Positions 32,510 to 39,866 of a stretch of DNA of 39,866 nt are shown here, piece after piece. The position numbers were made by a program, and so were the translations under genes. Each line of letters begins with the position of its first letter. Positions within the stretch are counted from its first letter, which is position 1. The stretch is from CAZWRK01 sp964635875. GTDB lineage: Bacteria; Pseudomonadota; Gammaproteobacteria; Burkholderiales; Aquaspirillaceae. Location of the stretch: contig CAZWRK010000027.1 of the NCBI GenBank assembly GCA_964635875.1, positions 1 through 39,866 on the forward strand. Reading direction: 5' to 3'. The notes under the pieces were generated by a model. It searched no databases and was not told the origin of the DNA. It saw only the letters and a list, made by a program, of their open reading frames with translations.

Positions 32510-33072
32510 GGCGACTCAGAAGGAGGTAAGGACAACACGGAAGGAGTTGGCTCAGCTCGATGTTCAAGCTGATATAACAAGCGCGCGACCAAGTGCTGGA
32601 CATTTTGGCGACTGGTATCGACCACAATATCCGCGACTTCGCGATACAGCGGGTCGCGCTGCGCAAACAGCTCGGCCAATTTGGCGCGAGGGTCTGCGAT
32701 TTGTAGCAAGGGGCGGTTTTTATCAAACTGCGTCCGAGCTAAAAGATCATCAATATTGGCGCGCAAATAAATGACAACGCCCCCACGTGACAATGCACGA
32801 CGATTGTCAGCGCTGAGCACCGCTCCACCACCCGTCGCTAACACGATGCCTTTCATCGCCGACAATTCGGCAATCACTTCGCGTTCTCGCGCACGAAAGC
32901 GCTCTTCTCCCTCGATTTCAAAGATGGTCGAAACACGAACACCGGTTCGCGCCTCGATTTCATGATCCGAGTCGAAAAAAGTCTTACCCGTCAACCGAGC
33001 CAGTTGACGTCCGACGGTGGTTTTACCGGCGCCCATGAGGCCGACAAGAAAAAGATTGGCTGGAAGTTCCAT
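32506..33072 (-). CDS. aroK: Shikimate kinase
   Basis: AroK phosphorylates shikimate with ATP. The 188-residue product has the P-loop GLMGAGKTTVG (11-21), the shikimate-binding aspartate in FFDSDHEIEARTG, the GEERFRARE segment and the Walker-B-like LATGGGAVLS. The lid arginine region is NRPLLQ. The ATG at 33072 gives the normal N-terminus (MELPANLFLVG). A longer in-frame start at 33135 would overlap the mrcA promoter region. It is the first gene of aroKB and is divergent from mrcA with 110 bases between. In many relatives pilMNOPQ stands between these two. Confidence 0.94.
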   Translation of the reverse strand: MELPANLFLVGLMGAGKTTVGRQLARLTGKTFFDSDHEIEARTGVRVSTIFEIEGEERFRAREREVIAELSAMKGIVLATGGGAVLSADNRRALSRGGVVIYLRANIDDLLARTQFDKNRPLLQIADPRAKLAELFAQRDPLYREVADIVVDTSRQNVQHLVARLLYQLEHRAEPTPSVLSLPPSESP

Positions 33073-33140
33073 AGGCGCAATTGTAACGGATTCTTCCGTT
33101 TGCGCAGCAGCCTTGATCGTCAACTGAAAGCCCAAAAGCG

Positions 33141-33146
33141 TATAAT
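33141..33146 (+). promoter_or_regulatory. Consensus -10 box upstream of mrcA
   Basis: A perfect TATAAT lies 42 bases before the mrcA ATG. TTGATC at 33113-33118 is 22 bases away, too far for a standard -35 box, so only the -10 element is credible. Confidence 0.48.
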
Positions 33147-33182
33147 AGGCCGCTGTTTTTCTTACCGGTATTCTCCACGCTC

Positions 33183-35555
33183 ATGATTACCCGCGTTCTG
33201 ACCGGCTTGGTCATCCTGCTTCTTACTTTGCTGATTGTTGCAGCAGGGTTAGCGGGGATCGCCATTTCGATGACTTACCCCAAACTGCCTAGCCTTGATG
33301 TCCTCACCGACTACAAGCCCAAAATCCCTTTACGCATTTACACTGCAGATGGTGTGCAAATCGGTGAATTCGGTGAAGAACGCCGCTCATTCACGCCTAT
33401 TAAAGACGTTCCTCAGCTGATGAAACAAGCCATCCTCGCCGCAGAAGATGAGCGTTTCTACGAGCATGGGGGCGTGGACTATATGGGTGTTTTGCGTGCG
33501 GCCACCGGCAACTTGATGTCGGGACAAACCCACTCGGGTGCGTCCACGATCACGATGCAAGTCGCCAAAAATTTCTTCCTGTCTAGTGAAAAAACCTTCA
33601 CGCGCAAATTTAACGAAGCACTGCTCGCCTTCAAAATTGAACACAGCCTCAGTAAAGAACAAATCTTAGAGCTGTATTTCAACCAAATTTACCTCGGTCA
33701 GCGCGCCTATGGCTTTGCGGCTGCGGCACAGACTTACTATGGCAAAACGCTAAAACAGCTCACTCCCGGCGAAATGGCGATGTTGGCGGGTCTACCCAAA
33801 GCCCCGTCATCATATAACCCCGTGGTGAACCCCGACCGCGCGCGCCTCCGTCAGCTCTATGTTTTGCGCCGCATGCATGAGTTGAACTTCATTACCGGCG
33901 CGCAATACAACGACGCTAAAGAAGAGCCGATCGTCTTAGCGAGCCATAGCGAAGACTTCTCCGTGCCTGCACAATACGTCGCGGAAATGGTTCGGCAGGT
34001 GATGTTAGATCGATATCAAGATGCAGCGTATACCTCAGGCTTTCGGGTCTACACCACGATTCGCAGCGACCACCAACAATGGGCATTTGACGCCTTGCGT
34101 GACGGATTAGGTGAATATGATCGTCGCCATGGTTATCGCGGCCCCGAGTCATTTATCGATCTTAAGGCCCTCGCTGCAGACAATCGCGACGAAGCCCTTG
34201 ACGAGGCACTCGCAGCTATTCGTGACAGTGGCACCCTGCAACCTGCCGTGGTACTCGAAGCCAGCAGCACAGCGGTAACAGCCTATATGCGCGGCGGAAA
34301 AACCATCACGATTAAAGGCAAGGGCCTCAATTTTGCCCGTGCGATGCTGTCTTCACGCCTCACGCCCGCGCAGCAAATTCGACCCGGCTCGATTATTCGT
34401 GTGGAAGCCACTGATAAATCTGACTGGGCAATTACCCAAATGCCAAAGGTCGAGGGCGCATTTGTCTCTGTTGTGCCTCAAAACGGCGCGATTTTGGCAC
34501 TGATTGGCGGCTTTGATTTCAACCGCAATCACTACAACCGCGTCACACAGGCATGGCGTCAACCCGGCTCAAGCTTTAAACCCTTTATTTATTCGGCAGC
34601 GATTGAAAAAGGGGTTACTGCTTCTACGCTGATTAACGACGCACCACTCGTAATTGACCCACAAACGATCGGCGGCCAACGCTGGGCGCCTAAAAATTAT
34701 GACGGTAAATTCTCCGGCATGATGACGCTGCGACAAGCGTTAACACGCTCGAAAAACTTGGTGTCGATTCGCGCACTGATGGCCATCGGCACTGACTATG
34801 CGCAGGAGCACATCCAGAACTTTGGCTTTATGCCGAAACAGCATCCCGCCTACCTCACGATGGCATTGGGTGCGGGTGTAGTTACGCCGCTGCAAATGGC
34901 TGAGGGCTACTCGGTGTTTGCAAATGGTGGCAGCCGAGTTAAAAGCTACTTTATTGACCGGATCGAAGATGCGCATGGCAAGCTGATTGCGCGCACCGCG
35001 CCGACCGAAGCAGGCAAAAATGCCCCGCAAACCCTTGACCCACGGAATGCCTTCATCATGACTTCGATGATGCGTGACGTCGTACGTTATGGCACAGCGG
35101 CCCGCGCAATGAGCTTAGGCCGAAATGATTTGGCAGGGAAAACGGGTACGACAAACGATGCACGAGATGCTTGGTTTGCAGGCTTTAATCCCTCATTGGT
35201 CGGGATTGCTTGGGTGGGTTTTGATAACAATAAGAGCCTAGGCGGCGGTGAAACGGGCGGTGGCGCAGCATTACCCATTTGGATCGGCTATATGAAACAC
35301 GCTCTCGCAGGCGTACCAGAAGTCGATATCCCGGTGCCACAAGGTATTGTGACCAGAGCAGGCGCAGGTAGCCGAGGCGGGCCAGAGTATTACTATCAAG
35401 AGTATGTCAGCACCAATCCAGAGCTGGGATTGAACAATCGTAGTTCGGAAGATGCATCCAGCGAAGGACAGGGTGGACGCACAGGTGGTGGAGGCGGTAC
35501 GAATGAACAACGCGTCAGAGATGCCGTTGAGAACGTCAAAGAGCTGTTGTTCTAA
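33183..35555 (+). CDS. mrcA: Penicillin-binding protein 1A
   Basis: PBP1A is a bifunctional inner-membrane enzyme that polymerises and cross-links peptidoglycan. The 790-residue protein has an N-terminal membrane anchor (about 7-29). A glycosyltransferase family 51 domain follows, with catalytic Glu88 in AAEDERFYEHGG and the further motifs GASTITMQVAKN and EILELYFNQIYLGQRAYG-type sequence near 165. The transpeptidase domain has the active-site Ser463-x-x-Lys466 (GSSFKPF), Ser523-x-Asn525 (RSKN) and the KTG triad at 653-655 (GKTGTTND). The C-terminal tail is glycine-rich. It is divergent from aroK and closed by a strong terminator. All catalytic motifs are intact. Confidence 0.96.
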   Translation: MITRVLTGLVILLLTLLIVAAGLAGIAISMTYPKLPSLDVLTDYKPKIPLRIYTADGVQIGEFGEERRSFTPIKDVPQLMKQAILAAEDERFYEHGGVDYMGVLRAATGNLMSGQTHSGASTITMQVAKNFFLSSEKTFTRKFNEALLAFKIEHSLSKEQILELYFNQIYLGQRAYGFAAAAQTYYGKTLKQLTPGEMAMLAGLPKAPSSYNPVVNPDRARLRQLYVLRRMHELNFITGAQYNDAKEEPIVLASHSEDFSVPAQYVAEMVRQVMLDRYQDAAYTSGFRVYTTIRSDHQQWAFDALRDGLGEYDRRHGYRGPESFIDLKALAADNRDEALDEALAAIRDSGTLQPAVVLEASSTAVTAYMRGGKTITIKGKGLNFARAMLSSRLTPAQQIRPGSIIRVEATDKSDWAITQMPKVEGAFVSVVPQNGAILALIGGFDFNRNHYNRVTQAWRQPGSSFKPFIYSAAIEKGVTASTLINDAPLVIDPQTIGGQRWAPKNYDGKFSGMMTLRQALTRSKNLVSIRALMAIGTDYAQEHIQNFGFMPKQHPAYLTMALGAGVVTPLQMAEGYSVFANGGSRVKSYFIDRIEDAHGKLIARTAPTEAGKNAPQTLDPRNAFIMTSMMRDVVRYGTAARAMSLGRNDLAGKTGTTNDARDAWFAGFNPSLVGIAWVGFDNNKSLGGGETGGGAALPIWIGYMKHALAGVPEVDIPVPQGIVTRAGAGSRGGPEYYYQEYVSTNPELGLNNRSSEDASSEGQGGRTGGGGGTNEQRVRDAVENVKELLF

Positions 35556-35572
35556 TCCATCGTAAGGTACAC

Positions 35573-35606
35573 AAAAAACGCCATACAAGATTGTATGGCG
35601 TTTTTT
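35573..35606. terminator. Bidirectional terminator after mrcA
   Basis: AAAAAACGCCATACAA (35573-35588) and TTGTATGGCGTTTTTT (35591-35606) pair perfectly over 16 bases and carry a T-run on each strand. It serves mrcA on the plus strand and the small gene at 35614-35787 on the minus strand. Confidence 0.9.
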
Positions 35607-35613
35607 ATGGTGC

Positions 35614-35787
35614 TTAGCGGCTAGGCCAAATCGCCCGCAGCACTTGTTTCATTAAAGAGCCCTTTGAAGAGAAGGCTGGAACACTCACCACAGCGCCAGA
35701 CCCTGTCCGAAACAAAGAGACCATCCGATATAGAGCCGGACCTTTCACAAGGTCGGAATACTCATTAACTAAGCTCGCGTACAACAT
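35614..35787 (-). CDS. Small hypothetical protein
   Basis: The gene encodes 57 residues starting MLYASLVNEYSDLV and ending in a basic tail (KQVLRAIWPSR). There is no clear membrane helix or motif I recognise. Support for it being a gene comes from a G-rich ribosome-binding-like sequence (GGGGGTG) six bases before the ATG and from the terminator eight bases beyond its stop. A longer in-frame start at 35826 is possible but lacks a good site. Its surroundings are AT-rich. The alternative is a chance reading frame. Confidence 0.5.
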   Translation of the reverse strand: MLYASLVNEYSDLVKGPALYRMVSLFRTGSGAVVSVPAFSSKGSLMKQVLRAIWPSR

Positions 35788-35983
35788 GGAAACACCCCCG
35801 TCATGACAAAAAAATGAACCAACCAAAAATCACATCAAAAACATTAAATATCTCAATGTTGATGAGATGGAATAATTTGGCCGACAGGGTCATTTCTAGA
35901 CAAAATGCATCAAATAAGCGAGAAAAATCACGACTTGACACATAAAGTTCATGAAAAACGATCACAACGCACTGATTTATATA

Positions 35984-36409
35984 TTATTTTAACCACACAT
36001 TCATACGTCCCACCTCACGCCAAATTTCTTCAGCCCGCGCACTGTCCAATTTAAGTAAATCAGAGAACAATCCGGCGACTTGCTCAACGCTCGGCGCTTG
36101 CGGAGACTGGATAAAAGTTTGCAAGGATGCTAAAGACGCATCAGCCACAGTAGAAGCATCTTTCTGCTCTTGAGAAACACCAACCGGCGCGCGCTCCGCG
36201 ATCAGCTTTGTTTCTTGATCAATCTTTTGCTGAATGTCCCGGAGATAATTCGACTTCATACTGTCTTTATTTTCCAGGGGAGGCCATTCACGCCGAGTGA
36301 TGTTGTCCTGAATTTCTTTGTCGATTTTAAGTTGTAACTCACGTAACCGAGCGTGCGACTTTTGCGCATTCAGCTCTGCGCCATTCGCCATACTTTGATT
36401 TGTCATCAT
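35984..36409 (-). CDS. Hypothetical helical protein
   Basis: This is a 141-residue hydrophilic protein with no signal peptide or membrane helix. It is predicted mostly helical by eye. Two segments resemble each other: LRELQLKIDKEIQD (22-35) and LRDIQQKIDQETKL (56-69), 34 residues apart. The C-terminal part (about 106-141) has a regular amphipathic pattern ending in REVGRMNVWLK. GAGGA lies five bases before the ATG at 36409; the next codon is also ATG. An in-frame ATG at 36451 has no site. I do not recognise a family. It stands alone in an AT-rich region between mrcA and the LysR gene. Confidence 0.6.
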   Translation of the reverse strand: MMTNQSMANGAELNAQKSHARLRELQLKIDKEIQDNITRREWPPLENKDSMKSNYLRDIQQKIDQETKLIAERAPVGVSQEQKDASTVADASLASLQTFIQSPQAPSVEQVAGLFSDLLKLDSARAEEIWREVGRMNVWLK

Positions 36410-36655
36410 CCCTGTCCTCGTCAAAGCCAGATTATTCAATACATTATTCATAACACATGAAGCTGATCCGCTCGGCACGCCAAGCACCGCCTCACTTCAT
36501 GTCTCTATTTCAAGAATAGGCAAAGCCTGCCACTTTTTCTCATAGCAAACACCAACACATGCAATCGGCAAAAAATAGAAAAAACTTAAGGAAAAAATGC
36601 TTATTAGAACCTGTAACCAGCATTCAAACGCGGCAACATTTGGCAAACGATCTGC

Positions 36656-37546
36656 CTACGCCCCCTCAAAATACTGCGCCAAAAAATCAATAAATACGCG
36701 CACCTTGGCCGATAGCAGTGATTGCGGGGCATAGAGTGCCCAGATATCGGCTGGAGCACCTTGCCAATTGGGCAGCACACGCCGTAAGCGACCCGATTCT
36801 AAGTGCGAAGCAATATCCCACATCGAACGAAGAATGATGCCATGCCCTGCCAGCCCCCAGTTCACCGCGGCCTCACCGTCATTGGTGGATAACGGACCGC
36901 TCACTTTGATCATTTGCTGATGATCACCGGAAAAAAGTAACCAACGTCCATACGCTTCATCATTCTCACGAACCACAATGCAGGATTGTTGACACAAATC
37001 CCGAGGGAACTCGATCGCGGGGCTCCGATCAAGATACGCAGGCGCGGCACACAATACACGATGATTCGCCACGATCTTGCGTGATAGCAATCGTGAGTCG
37101 GGTGGCTCTCCAAAACGAATACTGACGTCAAATGCACCATCCGTTAACGCAGGTCTGCGATCACTTAACTGTAACTGCACCTCAACCTTAGGATAGGCAT
37201 GAACAAACGCAGAAATAGCGGGTGCAATATGGCGACGGCCAAAGCCCAATGTAGCGTTCACTCGCAGCATTCCTTGAGGCTCAAATTGAGCGCCCGTCAA
37301 TGCTGACTCCAACTCCGAAAGCGCATCTAAAATTCGCTGCCCCTCACTCAAATAGCGTACGCCTTCGGGGGTTAGCGCCAGCGTTCGCGTCGTGCGATTC
37401 AACAGCCGCACACCCAAACGTTTTTCCACTGTAGCCAACCGGCGGCTGACCGCAGGCGGCGTCACGCCAAGCGCTTGGGCCGCGGCAGTCAGGGTGCCGC
37501 ATTGCATCAAGCGCGCAAAAAAACTGAGGTCAGAGAGGTCATTCAT
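36656..37546 (-). CDS. LysR-family transcriptional regulator
   Basis: The 296-residue protein has an N-terminal winged helix-turn-helix (about 15-45: GTLTAAAQALGVTPPAVSRRLATVEKRLG) and a C-terminal substrate-binding-like domain (about 90-290). The FDVSIRFGEPPDSRLLSRKI region is typical of the subgroup often near small exporters or reductases. It is divergent from a TauE/SafE-type exporter with 96 bases between starts, the usual arrangement for a LysR regulator and its target. The effector is unknown. The 246 bases between it and the hypothetical gene at 35984-36409 contain nothing I can name. Confidence 0.92.
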   Translation of the reverse strand: MNDLSDLSFFARLMQCGTLTAAAQALGVTPPAVSRRLATVEKRLGVRLLNRTTRTLALTPEGVRYLSEGQRILDALSELESALTGAQFEPQGMLRVNATLGFGRRHIAPAISAFVHAYPKVEVQLQLSDRRPALTDGAFDVSIRFGEPPDSRLLSRKIVANHRVLCAAPAYLDRSPAIEFPRDLCQQSCIVVRENDEAYGRWLLFSGDHQQMIKVSGPLSTNDGEAAVNWGLAGHGIILRSMWDIASHLESGRLRRVLPNWQGAPADIWALYAPQSLLSAKVRVFIDFLAQYFEGA

Positions 37547-37642
37547 TATTCAATAAAAGTAAACAATGGCTTGCCGAAATCGGAATTATAACGACTCAAC
37601 GTCAAGATAAAATGTCTGTAAACCGCTCAGGATATGGACAAA

Positions 37643-38410
37643 ATGACGACAACACTCATCATCACAATGATTGAAGCATTGTTACTGGGCGGCATTTTAG
37701 GTGGCGTCGGAGGCTTGCTTGGCATTGGAGGGGGCATTATTGCCATTCCGGTATTGGCATGGCTATACGGACTCAATCAGTCTTTTGCTCAAGGCACCGC
37801 ACTGGTGATGATTGTCCCCAATGTCTTGATTGGGTTTTGGCGCTACCGCCAACGCAATCCCTTTCCGCTCAGAACCGCACTGAGCATCGGTCTTGCGTCC
37901 ATGCTTTCAGCCTACCCCGCAGCACGGCTCGCTGTCGCCTTGGATGCCTCGACCCTAAGAATGGTCTTCGCGCTATTTTTACTCTGGCTTTCCGGCTATT
38001 TTGCGTGGAATAGTCGCGCAGATTCTGCCTTCGCCCAGCCCAAGATCGCCTGTTGGAATGCGCGTTATTTGCCGATCGTAGGTGCGGTTGGTGGGCTTTT
38101 TGCGGGCTTTTTCAGTGTCGGCTCGGGCATTGTGGCAGCACCGATTTTCGTGCGTGGTTTTGGCAAACGACAAGCCGTCGCACAAGGCCTAGCGTTAGCC
38201 TTGGCCGTGCCAAGCGCGGTGGTTGCACTGGCGACCTACAGCCAAGCGCAACATGTTGACTGGCAGCTAGGCATTCCACTGGCAATCGGCGGCATGATGA
38301 CGGTCTCAAAGGGCGTGGCGCTCGCGCACCAACTCCCCGAACGGCGGTTGAAACAGGTGTTCGCGCTGATGTTACTGATGACAGCGAGCTTGATGATTTG
38401 GAAGGGCTAA
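37643..38410 (+). CDS. TauE/SafE (TSUP) family membrane exporter
   Basis: This 255-residue membrane protein has about eight hydrophobic helices arranged as two similar halves. Each half carries the family's glycine-rich motif: GGVGGLLGIGGGIIAIPVL near the N-terminus and GLFAGFFSVGSGIVAAPIF in the middle. TSUP proteins move sulfite, sulfoacetate or other small organic anions. An ATG at 37634 is only one base from the AGGA site, so the ATG at 37643 (10 bases away) is preferred. The divergent LysR gene is its likely regulator. The substrate is unknown. Confidence 0.86.
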   Translation: MTTTLIITMIEALLLGGILGGVGGLLGIGGGIIAIPVLAWLYGLNQSFAQGTALVMIVPNVLIGFWRYRQRNPFPLRTALSIGLASMLSAYPAARLAVALDASTLRMVFALFLLWLSGYFAWNSRADSAFAQPKIACWNARYLPIVGAVGGLFAGFFSVGSGIVAAPIFVRGFGKRQAVAQGLALALAVPSAVVALATYSQAQHVDWQLGIPLAIGGMMTVSKGVALAHQLPERRLKQVFALMLLMTASLMIWKG

Positions 38411-38448
38411 ACCAAGCCACCCTATAGGTCGTACAGGGTACCGGCATT

Positions 38449-38483
38449 AAAAAACCCAGCCAAGACAAGCGTTGACTGGGTTT
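38449..38483 (-). terminator. Terminator of the ispB-tRNA-Arg transcript
   Basis: On the minus strand AAACCCAG (38483-38476) pairs with CTGGGTTT (38459-38452), with additional CAA/TTG pairs inside, and a T-run follows. It lies 27 bases beyond the tRNA 3' end. Confidence 0.75.
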
Positions 38484-38509
38484 GATCAAGAAAATCCGAT
38501 GCGCAGAAC

Positions 38510-38584
38510 TGGTACTCCCGACAGGAATCGAACCTGTAACTGCCCCTTAGGAGGGGGCCGTTATATCCATTTAACTACGGAAGC
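38510..38584 (-). tRNA. tRNA-Arg (anticodon CCT)
   Basis: The minus-strand sequence folds as a 75-base tRNA with an encoded CCA end. The acceptor arm GCTTCCG pairs with CGGGAGT (including two G-U pairs), and the D-arm region reads TAGTTAAATGGATATAAC. The anticodon loop is CTCCTAA with CCT at 38551-38549, and the T-arm is CAGGTTCGATTCCTG. The pattern closely resembles E. coli argW. It reads the rare arginine codon AGG. It begins 16 bases after the ispB stop on the same strand. Confidence 0.97.
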
Positions 38585-38600
38585 ACGGGAACAAATCACA

Positions 38601-39572
38601 TTAGGCTTGGCGATTAACCGACAAATTCGCCAACTCAATCAACGCATCGCGAACCGGCGAATGCGGTACGTTATCGAGCGCTGCGATGGCGCGCTCTGCA
38701 GCCAATTGCGCTTGTTGACGAGCATAGTCCAACGCCCCCGATGCCTGAACCGCCTGCAGAACTGCACTAAAGTGCTCACGGTCCGCGTTTTCGAGCGCAT
38801 GCTTTACTACAGCGGCAAGCTCTGGCGCTCCATTGCGCATCACATAAATCAGCGGCAATGTCGGTTTGCCCTCGGCCAAATCATCACCGAGCGATTTGCC
38901 GATGGTTTCAGCATCGCCGGAATAATCCAACACATCGTCAATAATTTGGAAAGCGGTGCCAAGATGCATGCCGTAATCAGCCATGGCTTGCTCGGCCTGA
39001 TCTCCGGCGGCGGCGGCACGCGCCCCGACCCGACCTGCGGCCTCAAAAAGCTTGGCGGTTTTGTATTGAATCACTTGCAGATATTGGGTTTCATCGACAT
39101 CGGTGTTACCGATGTTCAATAGCTGCAACACCTCGCCTTCGGCGATGATATTCGTCGCCTCGGCCATCACTTCTAAAATCCGCATGTCGTGACACGACAC
39201 CATCATTTGAAAAGCGCGGGTGTACAAGAAATCACCGACCAGAACGCTTGCCGCATTACCAAATAAAGCATTGGCGGTTTCGCGTCCGCGTCGCAGATCA
39301 GATTCATCCACCACATCATCATGCAATAGCGTCGCGGTATGAATAAATTCGATCATGGCGGCCAGCTCATGCACCGTGGCATTGCTCACACCAAAGGCGC
39401 GAGCCGATAGCAACACCAAAATCGGGCGCAAGCGTTTACCGCCTGCTCCGATGATGTATTCGGCAACTTGCCGAATTAACACCACGTCAGAGTAAAGGCG
39501 GGCTCGAATTACGCGGTCAACCGCGTGCATGTCATCGTCTACAAGAGAACGGAAAAGCGGGGCAACAGACAC
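38601..39572 (-). CDS. ispB: Octaprenyl (polyprenyl) diphosphate synthase
   Basis: IspB makes the long isoprenoid side chain of ubiquinone from isopentenyl diphosphate. The 323-residue product equals the length of E. coli IspB. It has GGKRLRP (45-51), the first aspartate-rich motif LLHDDVVDE with D85, D86 and D89 followed by RRG, the GDFLYTRAF segment, and the second motif QIIDDVLDY with D212, D213 and D216. The start is taken as GTG at 39572, with AGGGTG upstream; an ATG at 39668 would add 32 atypical residues. The chain length (C40 or other) cannot be read by eye. It is divergent from rplU, the widespread arrangement, and runs into tRNA-Arg. Confidence 0.92.
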   Translation of the reverse strand: MSVAPLFRSLVDDDMHAVDRVIRARLYSDVVLIRQVAEYIIGAGGKRLRPILVLLSARAFGVSNATVHELAAMIEFIHTATLLHDDVVDESDLRRGRETANALFGNAASVLVGDFLYTRAFQMMVSCHDMRILEVMAEATNIIAEGEVLQLLNIGNTDVDETQYLQVIQYKTAKLFEAAGRVGARAAAAGDQAEQAMADYGMHLGTAFQIIDDVLDYSGDAETIGKSLGDDLAEGKPTLPLIYVMRNGAPELAAVVKHALENADREHFSAVLQAVQASGALDYARQQAQLAAERAIAALDNVPHSPVRDALIELANLSVNRQA

Positions 39573-39709
39573 AAAAATACACCCTGTGTGCGTCCAAAAA
39601 AATTGGCCCGATAATAGCAGAAAGCCTGCCTGCGCGGCGATGTTTGCCGCGACATCGCAGATGTTCACGAAAAATGCAACGTTAAATACCGACTTAAAAA
39701 GTAAAAAAT

Positions 39710-39738
39710 TTGACGTAATTCAGCCACTTGCGTATATT
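39710..39738 (+). promoter_or_regulatory. Sigma70-type promoter for rplU
   Basis: A -35 box TTGACG (39710-39715) and a -10 box TATATT (39733-39738) are 17 bases apart, each matching 5 of 6 consensus positions. The start of transcription should be near 39745, giving a leader of about 45 bases. Confidence 0.75.
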
Positions 39739-39745
39739 CCCACCT

Positions 39746-39771
39746 CTTCGCCCAAGGTGGGGCGAAGTTTT
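39746..39771 (+). promoter_or_regulatory. Hairpin at the 5' end of the rplU leader
   Basis: CTTCGCCC (39746-39753) and GGGCGAAG (39760-39767) form a perfect 8-bp stem with a 6-base loop, followed by a short T-run. It begins almost exactly at the predicted transcript start. It could stabilise the mRNA or attenuate it in response to ribosomal protein level. Confidence 0.5.
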
Positions 39772-39789
39772 GAATCAGGAGCTAAGCGA

Positions 39790-39866
39790 ATGTATGCGGT
39801 CATAAAAACCGGCGGCAAGCAGTACCGTGTTGTTGTCGGCCAAAAACTTAACATAGAACAGATACC
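39790..39866 (+). CDS. rplU: 50S ribosomal protein L21, N-terminal part (partial)
   Basis: Only the first 25 codons are in the window: MYAVIKTGGKQYRVVVGQKL followed by NIEQI. This is the unmistakable start of bacterial ribosomal protein L21, which binds 23S rRNA early in large-subunit assembly. An AGGAG site lies eight bases before the ATG. It is divergent from ispB; rpmA and obg would be expected next, beyond the right edge. Confidence 0.96.
   Translation, partial: MYAVIKTGGKQYRVVVGQKLNIEQI

Noticed and set aside
38510..38584. An integrated element at tRNA-Arg
   Set aside because: No integrase gene, no duplicated tRNA 3' end and no mobile genes appear on either side within the window.
1..39866. 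CRISPR arrays, insertion sequences, prophage or toxin-antitoxin modules
   Set aside because: No regularly spaced repeats, transposase motifs or phage structural genes were seen on either strand.

Overview
The window reads as chromosomal DNA of a betaproteobacterium, most likely of the order Neisseriales (Chromobacteriaceae/Chitinibacteraceae-like). The basis is the similarity of LeuA, GabD and IlvC to remembered Neisseria and enterobacterial proteins, the gene order ilvC-psd-pssA-leuA, the order hisE-hinT-tatABC, and the divergent ispB/rplU pair. Coding density is high, many neighbours overlap by 4 bases (ATGA), and I see no insertion sequence, prophage, CRISPR array or clear pseudogene. Two chemoreceptors and a YcgR-type PilZ protein suggest a flagellated, chemotactic cell.

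Layout. 1-3.7 kb: 3' end of ilvC, phospholipid genes psd and pssA, then leuA behind its own sigma70-like promoter. leuA carries an extra in-frame N-terminal helix-turn-helix-like domain. 3.7-6.0 kb: bioD, a Sco1/SenC copper-chaperone lipoprotein and a ycgR-like c-di-GMP brake protein. 6.0-13.6 kb: histidine biosynthesis in three blocks, hisG-(LysE-type exporter)-hisD, hisC on the opposite strand, and hisBHAFIE. An intrinsic-terminator-like hairpin with a competing downstream pairing partner lies between hisA and hisF. 13.7-15.8 kb: hinT, tatABC and a DUF2069 membrane protein. 15.8-21.4 kb (minus strand): a chemoreceptor, a TatD nuclease, the periplasmic methionine-sulfoxide repair pair msrP-msrQ (MsrP is a Tat substrate) and a MocR-family regulator. 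21.5-25.6 kb: divergent gabT-gabD and an aromatic-amino-acid-type permease, apparently a GABA or amino-acid catabolic unit controlled by the MocR regulator.

25.7-29.4 kb: a 60-residue membrane protein, metX-metW (methionine synthesis), ampG (muropeptide uptake) and a miniature FimV-like TPR membrane protein. 29.8-33.1 kb: a second chemoreceptor, and aroB-aroK on the minus strand. 33.2-35.6 kb: mrcA (PBP1A), divergent from aroK with no pilMNOPQ cluster between them. 35.6-36.4 kb: an AT-rich patch with two unrecognised small genes. 36.7-38.4 kb: a LysR regulator divergent from a TauE/SafE-type exporter. 38.5-39.9 kb: tRNA-Arg(CCT) directly behind ispB, and the promoter, leader hairpin and start of rplU.

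Most of the window is ordinary housekeeping DNA. The items most worth a second look are the HTH-LeuA fusion, the hisA-hisF switch-like hairpin, the perfect intercistronic stem-loop in the gab operon, the absence of pilMNOPQ from its usual site, and the small orphan genes. All identifications come from reading the sequence and from remembered family knowledge; no searches were run.
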